64,000 nucleotides of DNA from Euzebyella marina (GTDB lineage Bacteria > Bacteroidota > Bacteroidia > Flavobacteriales > Flavobacteriaceae): the NCBI RefSeq assembly GCF_014855515.1, contig NZ_JACYFK010000001.1:310001-374000 (forward strand), in the 5' to 3' direction. The stretch's first letter is position 1; each line of letters opens with the position of its first letter. Shown in pieces: positions 1 to 7,162 of the stretch. Below the pieces are notes generated by a model that saw nothing but the letters and a program-made list of their open reading frames with translations, did no database searches and was not told the origin of the DNA. The translations under genes and the position numbers were made by a program.

Positions 1-427
1 CATTGGTATGCTTGCCATCGATAAAAATGGAGATATTGCCGGGGCATGTACGACTAGCGGCATGGCCTACAAAGTTGCAGGTCGCGTAGGCGACAGCCCA
101 ATCATCGGCGCAGGCCTTTTCGTGGATAACGAAGTCGGCGGGGCCACTGCTACCGGAGTTGGCGAAGAGGTCATTCGAACCGTAGGTAGTTTTTTGATTG
201 TTGAACTAATGCGACAGGGCAAAAGTCCGCAAGAGGCTTGTGAGGAAGGAGTAAAAAGAATTATGGCCAAAAATAAAGACCGGAAAGATTTTCAGATAGG
301 ATTTTTGGCTATCAATAAAAAAGGAGAAACCGGAGGTTATTGCGTGCATCCCGGTTTTACCTATCGCCAATATACCGAAGATGGTCACGAAAATGTTCCT
401 GTTTCCAGTTTTTATCAGAAGAAATAA
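1..427 (+). CDS. N4-(beta-N-acetylglucosaminyl)-L-asparaginase / isoaspartyl peptidase family, C-terminal part (5' truncated)
   Basis: This is the C-terminal part of an Ntn-hydrolase of the glycosylasparaginase family, which cleaves the sugar-asparagine amide bond or beta-aspartyl peptides. The first complete codons read IGMLAID, which matches the start of the family's beta chain (TIGM...), so the nucleophilic Thr codon most likely ends at base 1; the alpha chain is outside the window. GRVGDSPIIGAGLFVDN carries the Arg and Asp that bind the substrate carboxylate and amino groups in this family, followed by GGATATGVGE. The frame ends at TAA 425-427 and the C-terminus looks complete. The first in-frame ATG (position 8) lies inside the conserved motif and is not a start. 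Family assignment is firm; exact substrate is not. Confidence 0.9.
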   Translation, partial: IGMLAIDKNGDIAGACTTSGMAYKVAGRVGDSPIIGAGLFVDNEVGGATATGVGEEVIRTVGSFLIVELMRQGKSPQEACEEGVKRIMAKNKDRKDFQIGFLAINKKGETGGYCVHPGFTYRQYTEDGHENVPVSSFYQKK

Positions 428-440
428 AATCAAACAATAA

Positions 441-464
441 GGGAGCGGACATTTGGCCGCTCCC
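441..464 (+). terminator. GC-rich hairpin after the asparaginase gene
   Basis: GGGAGCGG (441-448) and CCGCTCCC (457-464) form an 8-bp perfect stem with an 8-base loop, 13 bases after the stop codon. No T-run follows, so this is either a weak or factor-assisted terminator or a 3'-end stabiliser. Confidence 0.5.
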
Positions 465-542
465 ACCCCTATCAAGTAACGGTTAAATTAAATCATTTTC
501 CTATCTTGATTTTCTAACTTCGCAATACAAATAAAAAAACCC

Positions 543-3380
543 ATGTCAGAACAAAAGAGACTTTTCCTTTTAGATGCTTATGCCCTTATTTTTCGTGGTT
601 ATTATGCGCTTATAAAAAACCCAAGAATCAACTCTAAGGGAATGGACACTAGCGCCATCATGGGTTTTATGAACTCGTTGTTCGATGTTATCAAAAGGGA
701 AAAGCCTGACCACTTAGCGGTTTGTTTTGACAAGGGCGGAAGTGCCGAACGTACAGAACTTTTTCCAGAATATAAGGCCAATAGGGATGAAACACCTGAT
801 GCGATTCAAGTTGCGGTGCCTTACATACAAGACATTCTTAAAGCAATGCACATACCAAGTGTGGTTTTAGAGGGCTGGGAAGCTGACGATATTATCGGTA
901 CCCTATCAAAACAAGCGGAGAAAGAGGGCTACAAAGTATATATGGTAACCCCTGATAAAGATTTTGGCCAACTCGTAACCGAAAATATTTTTATGTATCG
1001 CCCGGCGAGAATGGGCAACGGAATTGAGATTTGGGGTATTCCCGAGGTACAAAAAAGATTTGGGGTTGAAAGGCCCGAACAAGTGATCGATTATTTGGGC
1101 ATGATGGGTGATGCTAGTGATAACATTCCCGGACTACCCGGTGTTGGAGACAAGACCGCCAAAAAGTTTATCGCCCAGTTTGGCTCTATGGAAGGCCTCT
1201 TCGAAAACATCGACCAATTGAAGGGCAAGATGAAAGAGAAAGTCGAAGAGAACAAAGAATTGGGGCTTCTTTCAAAAAAATTGGCCACCATTTGTATTGA
1301 TTGCGATGTAAAGTTCAATGCCGAAGACTACGAACTCTCAATGCCCGATAGTGATAAGGTTCAAGAAATCTTCGAAGAACTTGAGTTTAGAAGGTTAAAA
1401 GACCAATTTATTAAAATATTCTCGGGCGAAGTCAATGAAACCCAGACCCAGGTAACCAGTACCGAAACTGCTAAAAAGCAGGCGCAAGCGACAGCCGGAA
1501 GTGGACAATTCTCACTTTTTGGAGGCGATGCTTCTGCACCGGCGACAATCAAAGATAGCTCAAGCCGCCTAACGATTAAAGAGGTGGCGCATGTATATCA
1601 GAGCGTCGCACCGGGCATGGCTATGAAACTATTTGTTCAAAACCTTATGAAACAACCCTCGGTTTGTTTTGATACCGAGACAACCTCCATTAATCCATTG
1701 GAAGCTGAACTAGTCGGCATTGCCTTTTCTTGGGAAGCAACTAAAGGGTACTACATTCCCTTTCCCGAAAAAAAGGAAGAAGCACAAGAACTTATCGAAC
1801 AGCTTCGCCCGTTTTTCGAATCGGAAAGCATTGAGAAAATCGGTCAAAACCTAAAGTACGATATTAAGGTACTTGACAAATATAAGGTTCAGGTAAACGG
1901 AAAGCTTTTTGACACCATGCTGGCCCATTACCTTATCAATCCTGATATGCGCCATAATATGGATGTTTTATCGGAAACCTATTTGAACTACACCCCTATT
2001 TCGATTACCGAACTCATCGGAAAAAAAGGAAAGAATCAACTAACCATGCGAGAAGTTCCTTTAGAAAAACAAACGGAATATGCAGTGGAGGATGCCGATA
2101 TTACTTTTCAGCTGGCACAGCATTTTAGACCGGAACTCGCCGAGGCGAAAACCGAAGACCTTTTTAATACGATCGAAGTTCCGCTTCTACGGGTTCTTGC
2201 CGATATGGAATTAGAAGGAGTTAATCTAGATGAGGAATTTCTAAAATCACTTTCTAAAGACCTCACGAACGATATTAAGAATCTAGAGGAGAAAATTTAC
2301 GATACCGCCGGAGAAGAGTTTAACATTGGGTCGCCCAAACAACTGGGAGAGATTCTTTTTGACAAAATGAAACTGGTCGACAAACCCAAAAAGACCAAAA
2401 CGGGGCAATATTCCACTTCTGAAGACGTACTTTCCTATTTGGCAAAAGACCATGATATCATACAACATGTATTGGATTACCGCGGGCTTACCAAGTTAAA
2501 GAGCACTTATGTAGATGCACTTCCTGAACAGGTCGAAAGCAGCACGGGCCGTGTTCATACCGATTATATGCAAACGGTCGCTGCCACGGGTCGCTTGAGT
2601 AGCAACAACCCTAATTTACAGAACATACCTGTTCGAACCGAACGTGGTCGGGAAGTTAGAAAGGCATTCATTCCCAAAGATGATGACTACACCTTATTAG
2701 CTGCCGATTATTCCCAAATCGAATTGCGCATCATAGCCGCCTTGAGCGAAGAGACCACTATGATAGAAGCTTTTAAAAACGGTGAGGATATTCACGCCTC
2801 AACCGCCTCAAAAGTTTTCAACGTACCTATCGATGAAGTTACACGGGAACAACGAAGCAATGCAAAAACGGTGAACTTCGGTATTATTTATGGTGTTTCC
2901 GCATTTGGTCTAAGCAATCAGACCGATCTTTCACGATCGGAAGCGAAAGACCTGATCGACACCTATTACAAAACCTATCCTAAACTGAGAAACTACATTA
3001 GTGAGCAAATTGATTTCGCAAGAGACCATGGCTATGTGCAAACCGTTTTAGGAAGAAGGCGCTATTTAAAGGACATCAATGGAAACAATGCCGTCGTTCG
3101 AGGTGCTGCCGAGCGTAATGCTGTCAATGCGCCTATTCAAGGTAGTGCCGCCGACATTATCAAAATAGCCATGATCAACATCCACAAGAAATTAAAGAAA
3201 GACAACTTCAAAAGTAAAATGCTATTACAGGTACATGATGAATTGGTATTCGATGTTTATCGCCCAGAGTTGGAAAAAATAAAGCCGCTTATTAAATCGG
3301 AAATGGAGAATGCCTATAAAATAGCTGTACCCCTAGATGTCGAAATAGGCTTGGGAGATAATTGGTTGGCAGCACATTAA
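543..3380 (+). CDS. polA: DNA polymerase I
   Basis: Full-length family A DNA polymerase (945 aa) for Okazaki-fragment maturation and repair synthesis. Domains in order: 5' nuclease from the N-terminus (LLDAYALIFRGYYAL) with the helix-hairpin-helix GDASDNIPGLPGVGDKTA at about 188-205; a Gln/Thr/Ala-rich linker at about 300-345; the 3'-5' exonuclease with Exo I DTETT near 375, Exo II NLKYDIKVL near 436 and Exo III YAVEDADIT near 512; then the polymerase with motif A DYSQIELRI near 721, motif B RSNAKTVNFGIIYG near 771 and motif C VHDEL near 897. The proofreading acidic residues are present, so unlike Thermus Pol I this enzyme should proofread. The ATG start gives the expected family N-terminus. 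It appears to be transcribed alone. Confidence 0.98.
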   Translation: MSEQKRLFLLDAYALIFRGYYALIKNPRINSKGMDTSAIMGFMNSLFDVIKREKPDHLAVCFDKGGSAERTELFPEYKANRDETPDAIQVAVPYIQDILKAMHIPSVVLEGWEADDIIGTLSKQAEKEGYKVYMVTPDKDFGQLVTENIFMYRPARMGNGIEIWGIPEVQKRFGVERPEQVIDYLGMMGDASDNIPGLPGVGDKTAKKFIAQFGSMEGLFENIDQLKGKMKEKVEENKELGLLSKKLATICIDCDVKFNAEDYELSMPDSDKVQEIFEELEFRRLKDQFIKIFSGEVNETQTQVTSTETAKKQAQATAGSGQFSLFGGDASAPATIKDSSSRLTIKEVAHVYQSVAPGMAMKLFVQNLMKQPSVCFDTETTSINPLEAELVGIAFSWEATKGYYIPFPEKKEEAQELIEQLRPFFESESIEKIGQNLKYDIKVLDKYKVQVNGKLFDTMLAHYLINPDMRHNMDVLSETYLNYTPISITELIGKKGKNQLTMREVPLEKQTEYAVEDADITFQLAQHFRPELAEAKTEDLFNTIEVPLLRVLADMELEGVNLDEEFLKSLSKDLTNDIKNLEEKIYDTAGEEFNIGSPKQLGEILFDKMKLVDKPKKTKTGQYSTSEDVLSYLAKDHDIIQHVLDYRGLTKLKSTYVDALPEQVESSTGRVHTDYMQTVAATGRLSSNNPNLQNIPVRTERGREVRKAFIPKDDDYTLLAADYSQIELRIIAALSEETTMIEAFKNGEDIHASTASKVFNVPIDEVTREQRSNAKTVNFGIIYGVSAFGLSNQTDLSRSEAKDLIDTYYKTYPKLRNYISEQIDFARDHGYVQTVLGRRRYLKDINGNNAVVRGAAERNAVNAPIQGSAADIIKIAMINIHKKLKKDNFKSKMLLQVHDELVFDVYRPELEKIKPLIKSEMENAYKIAVPLDVEIGLGDNWLAAH

Positions 3381-3480
3381 CCTCAAATAAAGCAGGTTTC
3401 ACAACATTAATTAGATAACCGCGAACACCCATCATAAATTTGTTTTTGTTGCGTTCTTATAATAGAGCCGGCTTGAACAA

Positions 3481-3816
3481 ATGAAAACATACGTTTTAGT
3501 TTTTTTCTTCCTAATTATAGGCACATGTAATTATGCCCAGGACGCCTCTATGCCTGAAAATCAGGAAAAGACCGAACAAAAACTAAAAGTATTTCCTAAT
3601 CCTGCCACTAGCGTTGTCAATATACTAGGATTAAAGAATACCTCTAAAGCCGAAATCGCTATCTACGACATTTATGGCAACAACGTTTTTATTCGCAAGT
3701 GGGAGATTCGAAGAAACGCCATCAATATTCCTATATCTTCGCTAGAACCGGGTGCCTATATCATCACCATTCACTCAGATGAACAACAGGTACGCACCAA
3801 GTTTTACAAAAAGTAA
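3481..3816 (+). CDS. Small secreted protein consisting mainly of a T9SS type A sorting domain
   Basis: 111 aa. Residues 1-19 form a signal peptide (MKTYVLVFFFLIIGTCNYAQ, cut after the Gln or just before it). After a short polar stretch the rest is the C-terminal Por secretion/sorting domain: the opening LKVFPNPATSVVNI, then AEIAIYDIYGNNV, LEPGAYIITIHSDEQQ and the basic end TKFYKK. Such domains normally sit at the end of large cargo proteins and direct export by the type IX system. Here there is almost no passenger (about 15 residues), which is odd. The gene is isolated, 100 bases after polA. It could be a relic of a larger cargo gene or a small surface protein in its own right. Confidence 0.8.
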   Translation: MKTYVLVFFFLIIGTCNYAQDASMPENQEKTEQKLKVFPNPATSVVNILGLKNTSKAEIAIYDIYGNNVFIRKWEIRRNAINIPISSLEPGAYIITIHSDEQQVRTKFYKK

Positions 3817-3944
3817 TACTTTTGTCTACCTATTTATCTGCTTTCTAAGGTTGAGCAAATAGTAAACTATATGGCCCATAAGCCATTGAACGTTATATCT
3901 ATTTTAAGGACCTCAAAAAATAGAAAAATATTCTCAAATAACCA

Positions 3945-3975
3945 TTTGTTATTCAGAAGAATTAGTGTACATTTG
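3945..3975 (+). promoter_or_regulatory. Bacteroidota sigma-A promoter for rplM-rpsI
   Basis: TTTG at 3945-3948, a 19-base spacer and TACATTTG at 3968-3975 match the Bacteroidota promoter consensus TTTG-N19-TAnnTTTG exactly. The predicted transcript would have a leader of about 40 bases with a small hairpin, CCCG-TTTAT-CGGG, at 3979-3991, before the GTG start of rplM. Confidence 0.8.
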
Positions 3976-4021
3976 CAGCCCGTTTATCGGGATTGAAGTG
4001 TTTAATTAAAAAGTAACCGTA

Positions 4022-4477
4022 GTGGATACATTAAGTTATAAGACCGTTTCTGCCAATAAATCTACCGTAGACAAGCAGTGGGTATTGGTTGATGCTGAAG
4101 GGGAAGCTCTAGGGCGTCTAGCCTCCAAAGTAGCCAAAATGCTTAGAGGTAAACATAAGCCAAGCTACACTCCTCATGTTGATTGTGGTGATAATGTAGT
4201 TATCATCAATGCCGAGAAGATTGAAATGAGCGGCAATAAGTGGAATGACAAAGTCTATTTAAGATATACTGGTTACCCAGGTGGACAACGTTCTACTTCC
4301 GCTAAAGAACTATTGGCCAAAAATCCGGCTCAAATAGTTGAAAAAGCGGTGAAGGGTATGCTTCCAAAAAACAGATTGGGTGCAGACTTGTTCAGAAACC
4401 TTAAGGTTTATGTGGGTTCTGAGCACAACCAAGAGGCACAAAAACCAACGGTTATCAACTTAAAAGAATTCAAGTAA
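4022..4477 (+). CDS. rplM: 50S ribosomal protein L13 (uL13)
   Basis: 151 aa, the usual length for uL13, an early-assembly protein of the large subunit. Recognisable blocks are [37 protein letters not shown], the [20 protein letters not shown] block and a HNQEAQKP tail. The start is GTG, chosen because the frame from there gives the family's N-terminus and no ATG is available before the conserved region. Its stop overlaps the next start as TAATG (one shared base), so rpsI translation is probably coupled to termination here. The L13-S9 pair is conserved throughout bacteria. Confidence 0.97.
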   Translation: MDTLSYKTVSANKSTVDKQWVLVDAEGEALGRLASKVAKMLRGKHKPSYTPHVDCGDNVVIINAEKIEMSGNKWNDKVYLRYTGYPGGQRSTSAKELLAKNPAQIVEKAVKGMLPKNRLGADLFRNLKVYVGSEHNQEAQKPTVINLKEFK

Positions 4478-4863
4478 TGGAGACCATTCATAAAATCGGA
4501 AGAAGAAAAACAGCTGTAGCGCGTGTTTACCTTTCTCAAGGAAACGGAAGCATTACAGTTAACCAAAGGGAGTTGAATGACTATTTCCCTACTGCAACAC
4601 TTCAGTACAAAGTTAAACAGCCTTTTTCATTGACCAACAGTGAAGAAAGCTACGATGTAAAAGTGAATGTTTATGGCGGTGGAATCACCGGTCAGGCAGA
4701 AGCGGTTCGTTTGGCTTTATCAAGAGCTATGTGCGAATTAGACGTTGAGCATCGTTCAGTTCTTAAGCCAGAAGGTTTGCTAACACGTGATCCAAGAATG
4801 GTGGAGCGTAAGAAATACGGTCAAAAGAAAGCCCGTAAGAAGTTCCAGTTCTCAAAACGTTAA
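4477..4863 (+). CDS. rpsI: 30S ribosomal protein S9 (uS9)
   Basis: 128 aa, normal length. The N-terminal HKIGRRKTAVARVYLSQGNG, the central VYGGGITGQAEAVRLALSRA and the basic C-terminal tail KKARKKFQFSKR, whose terminal Lys-Arg reaches the P-site tRNA in known ribosomes, are all present. It is the second gene of the rplM operon and is followed 15 bases later by a terminator. Confidence 0.97.
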   Translation: METIHKIGRRKTAVARVYLSQGNGSITVNQRELNDYFPTATLQYKVKQPFSLTNSEESYDVKVNVYGGGITGQAEAVRLALSRAMCELDVEHRSVLKPEGLLTRDPRMVERKKYGQKKARKKFQFSKR

Positions 4864-4877
4864 TACGAGAAATTATC

Positions 4878-4913
4878 AGGCACCTTCCAATTTTGGCGGG
4901 TGCCCTTTTTTAT
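4878..4913 (+). terminator. Rho-independent terminator of rplM-rpsI
   Basis: GGCACC (4879-4884) pairs with GGTGCC (4899-4904) around a 14-base loop and is followed by CTTTTTTAT. GGTGCCC at 4899-4905 is also complementary to GGGCACC at 5023-5029 in the rpsB leader, so read-through RNA could fold in an alternative way. Confidence 0.85.
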
Positions 4914-5115
4914 ATTTTTAACCCAAGTTCATTGAAAGTTCGCCGCTTGGCGGATAAATTAAAATACTATTACTGCATAATGTAATGGTTACCGGGAGAC
5001 CCAACAAGACTCTTAATCTTTTGGGCACCGTTAGTTTAGCATCTAAATGAGGGAGGCTCTTCACTTGAAGTACCACTCTGTCATTGCCTATCAAAAGAAC
5101 GTAAACTAAATTAAA
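4914..5115 (+). promoter_or_regulatory. rpsB upstream leader region, no gene
   Basis: About 200 bases without an open frame between the rpsI terminator and rpsB. It is AT-rich up to about 4970 and then more GC-rich and structured. GGGCA (5023-5027) can pair with TGCCT (5085-5089), enclosing a CTTC-ACTT-GAAG hairpin (5059-5070). I do not see a clean TTTG-N19-TAnnTTTG promoter; TAATCTTTTG at 5014-5023 is the closest element. Ribosomal-protein S2 mRNAs are often autoregulated through their leader in other bacteria, so a structured regulatory leader is plausible but unproven. Confidence 0.4.
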
Positions 5116-6168
5116 ATGGCGAAAGTCGAAGTAAAAGAATTATTGGAAGCTGGTGTGCATTTTGGCCACCTAACACGAAAGTGGAACCCGAACATGGCTC
5201 CTTACATCTACATGGAGCGAAACGGTATTCACGTTATCAACCTTTACAAAACAGTTGCAAAACTAGAAGAATCTAAAGAAGCACTTAAAAAGATAGCTGC
5301 TTCAGGTCGTAAGATTCTTTTCGTTGCCACTAAAAAACAAGCAAAGGACATTGTTGCCGAAAAAGTAGCCAATGTAAACATGCCTTACATCACCGAGAGA
5401 TGGCCAGGTGGTATGTTGACTAACTTTGTAACCATACGAAAAGCGGTTAAGAAAATGGCTTCTATCGATCGTATGAAGAAAGACGGTACTTTCAACACCC
5501 TTTCTAAAAAAGAAAGACTTCAAGTAGATCGTTTACGTGCAAAATTGGAGAAAAACCTTGGTTCTATTGCCGACATGACCCGTTTGCCCGGTGCTCTGTT
5601 TGTAGTAGATACTATGCGTGAGCATATTGCCGTTAAGGAAGCGCAAAAATTGAACATTCCAATCTTTGCCATGGTCGATACCAACTCTGACCCAAGAGAT
5701 GTCGACTATTTAATTCCTGCCAACGATGATGCTTCTAAATCGATCAACATCATCATGTCTGAGGTTACCGATGCAATTGCAGAAGGTTTGGCTGATAGAA
5801 AATCAGAAAAACAAGCTGACAAAGAAGGTAACGACGAACCAAAAAAGGCAAAGAAAGAATCTAAAAAAGTAGAGTCGGCCCCTAAGTCAGAGACAGATGA
5901 CAATAATGATTCTTCAGATGACCTAACAAAAGTTGAAGGCATTGGCCCAAAAGCGGCAGAAGCTTTAGTAAAAGCAGGTATTGCTAGTTACAGCGACCTT
6001 GCAAAAGCCGACCCTGAAAACGTAAAGGAAATTTTGACCGAAGCCAGCTCAAGAATGGCGCATCTTGACCCAACTTCATGGCCAAAGCAAGCTCAAATGG
6101 CTGCTGACGGAAAATGGGACGAGCTTAAAGAATGGCAAGATAGCGTTAAAGGTGGCGTAGAAGAATAA
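5116..6168 (+). CDS. rpsB: 30S ribosomal protein S2 (uS2) with a C-terminal helix-hairpin-helix extension
   Basis: 350 aa, compared with about 240 for a standard uS2. Residues 1 to about 225 are canonical: LLEAGVHFGHLTRKWNPNM, WPGGMLTNFVTIR, LPGALFVVDT and DTNSDPRDVDYLIPANDDA. After a charged Lys/Glu/Ser/Asp linker (about 227-271) comes a small domain, LTKVEGIGPKAAEALVKAGI and onward, which reads as a helix-hairpin-helix fold. Similar HhH tails occur on ribosomal proteins of Flavobacteriia, so this is a lineage trait rather than a fusion error. Its role is unknown; nucleic-acid binding at the ribosome surface is an inference. Followed 98 bases later by tsf. Confidence 0.96.
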   Translation: MAKVEVKELLEAGVHFGHLTRKWNPNMAPYIYMERNGIHVINLYKTVAKLEESKEALKKIAASGRKILFVATKKQAKDIVAEKVANVNMPYITERWPGGMLTNFVTIRKAVKKMASIDRMKKDGTFNTLSKKERLQVDRLRAKLEKNLGSIADMTRLPGALFVVDTMREHIAVKEAQKLNIPIFAMVDTNSDPRDVDYLIPANDDASKSINIIMSEVTDAIAEGLADRKSEKQADKEGNDEPKKAKKESKKVESAPKSETDDNNDSSDDLTKVEGIGPKAAEALVKAGIASYSDLAKADPENVKEILTEASSRMAHLDPTSWPKQAQMAADGKWDELKEWQDSVKGGVEE

Positions 6169-6200
6169 TCTTCACTTCAGAAAATTAAAAATAACATAAC

Positions 6201-6248
6201 ATTGGCCCGAAGTTAACTTGTCTCAAACATTTCTACCTTCAGGCCAAT
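6201..6248 (+). promoter_or_regulatory. Long inverted repeat between rpsB and tsf
   Basis: ATTGGCCCGAAG (6201-6212) and CTTCAGGCCAAT (6237-6248) form a 12-bp stem with one mismatch around a 24-base loop. It fills the rpsB-tsf spacer and ends 18 bases before the tsf ATG. No T-run follows directly, so it looks more like an attenuating or mRNA-processing hairpin that sets the S2:EF-Ts ratio than a full terminator. Confidence 0.55.
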
Positions 6249-6266
6249 TGTAAAAAAGAACATAAA

Positions 6267-7091
6267 ATGGCAAAAATTACAGCCGCAGAAGTAAATAAAT
6301 TAAGAAAGACTACAGGTGCAGGTATGATGGACTGCAAAAAAGCCTTGGTCGAAGCAGAAGGTGATTTTGATAAAGCAATAGAGATCCTTCGTAAGAAAGG
6401 TCAAAAAGTTGCTGCCAAAAGAGCTGACAGAGAATCATCTGAAGGTGCTGCAATTGCAAAAGTAAATTCAGAAAACACCGAAGGTGTAATTATCTCGCTT
6501 AACTGCGAAACAGATTTCGTTGCCAAAAACGACAGTTTTGTTACTCTAGCGAACGAATTGGCCGAACTTGCCTTAGGGTATGATAGCAAAGATTCATTCC
6601 TTGCTGCTGATTACAAAGGTATGAGCGTTCAAGATAAGCTTACCGAGCAAACAGGTGTTATCGGTGAAAAAATCGAAATCGGTGGTTTTGAAAAATTGAG
6701 CGCACCATTTGTCGGAAGCTATATTCACGCCGGCAACAAGATTGCCGTTCTTACAGGTCTTTCTGCCGCTGTGGAAGGAGCCGATACTGTAGCAAAAGAC
6801 GTTTCTATGCAAGCAGCCGCTATGAACCCAGTAGCTTTGAACGAAGAAGGTGTTGACCAATCTGTTATCGATAAAGAAATAGAAATTGCAAAAGACCAGC
6901 TTCGTCAAGAAGGTAAGCCAGAGGCTATGCTTGATAATATTGCAAAAGGTAAACTGAACCGTTTCTTCAAAGACAACACTTTAGTAAATCAAGCTTTCAT
7001 TAAAGATAGCAAGCAAAGCGTTTCAGACTACGTTAAATCGGTAGATTCGAATTTAGAGGTAACAAACTTTAAAAGAGTTGCCCTAGGTTAA
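6267..7091 (+). CDS. tsf: Translation elongation factor Ts
   Basis: 274 aa, the usual length for EF-Ts, the nucleotide exchange factor that recycles EF-Tu-GDP. The N-terminal UBA-like module VNKLRKTTGAGMMDCKKALVEA and the EF-Tu-contacting TDFVAKND motif (about residue 80) are intact, followed by the two core subdomains and the terminal coiled-coil region. It sits in the conserved rpsB-tsf order and ends 19 bases before a strong bidirectional terminator. Confidence 0.97.
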   Translation: MAKITAAEVNKLRKTTGAGMMDCKKALVEAEGDFDKAIEILRKKGQKVAAKRADRESSEGAAIAKVNSENTEGVIISLNCETDFVAKNDSFVTLANELAELALGYDSKDSFLAADYKGMSVQDKLTEQTGVIGEKIEIGGFEKLSAPFVGSYIHAGNKIAVLTGLSAAVEGADTVAKDVSMQAAAMNPVALNEEGVDQSVIDKEIEIAKDQLRQEGKPEAMLDNIAKGKLNRFFKDNTLVNQAFIKDSKQSVSDYVKSVDSNLEVTNFKRVALG

Positions 7092-7110
7092 TCTGAAAGA
7101 GATATTTCAT

Positions 7111-7142
7111 AAAAAAACCCGCCTTGAAAGGCGGGTTTTTTT
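7111..7142. terminator. Bidirectional terminator between tsf and the M61 peptidase gene
   Basis: AAAAAAACCCGCC and GGCGGGTTTTTTTA flank a short TTGAAA loop, giving a strong stem with A- and T-runs on both sides. It can stop tsf transcription (+) and that of the convergent peptidase gene (-). Confidence 0.95.
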
Positions 7143-7162
7143 ATTGATAAACAATTAGTTTA

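Noticed and set aside
5023-5090. tRNA-like fold in the rpsB leader, with pairing ends and a TTC in a hairpin loop
   Set aside because: Only five acceptor pairs form, there is no GGTTC T-loop and the arms do not have tRNA lengths. Treated as a structured leader.
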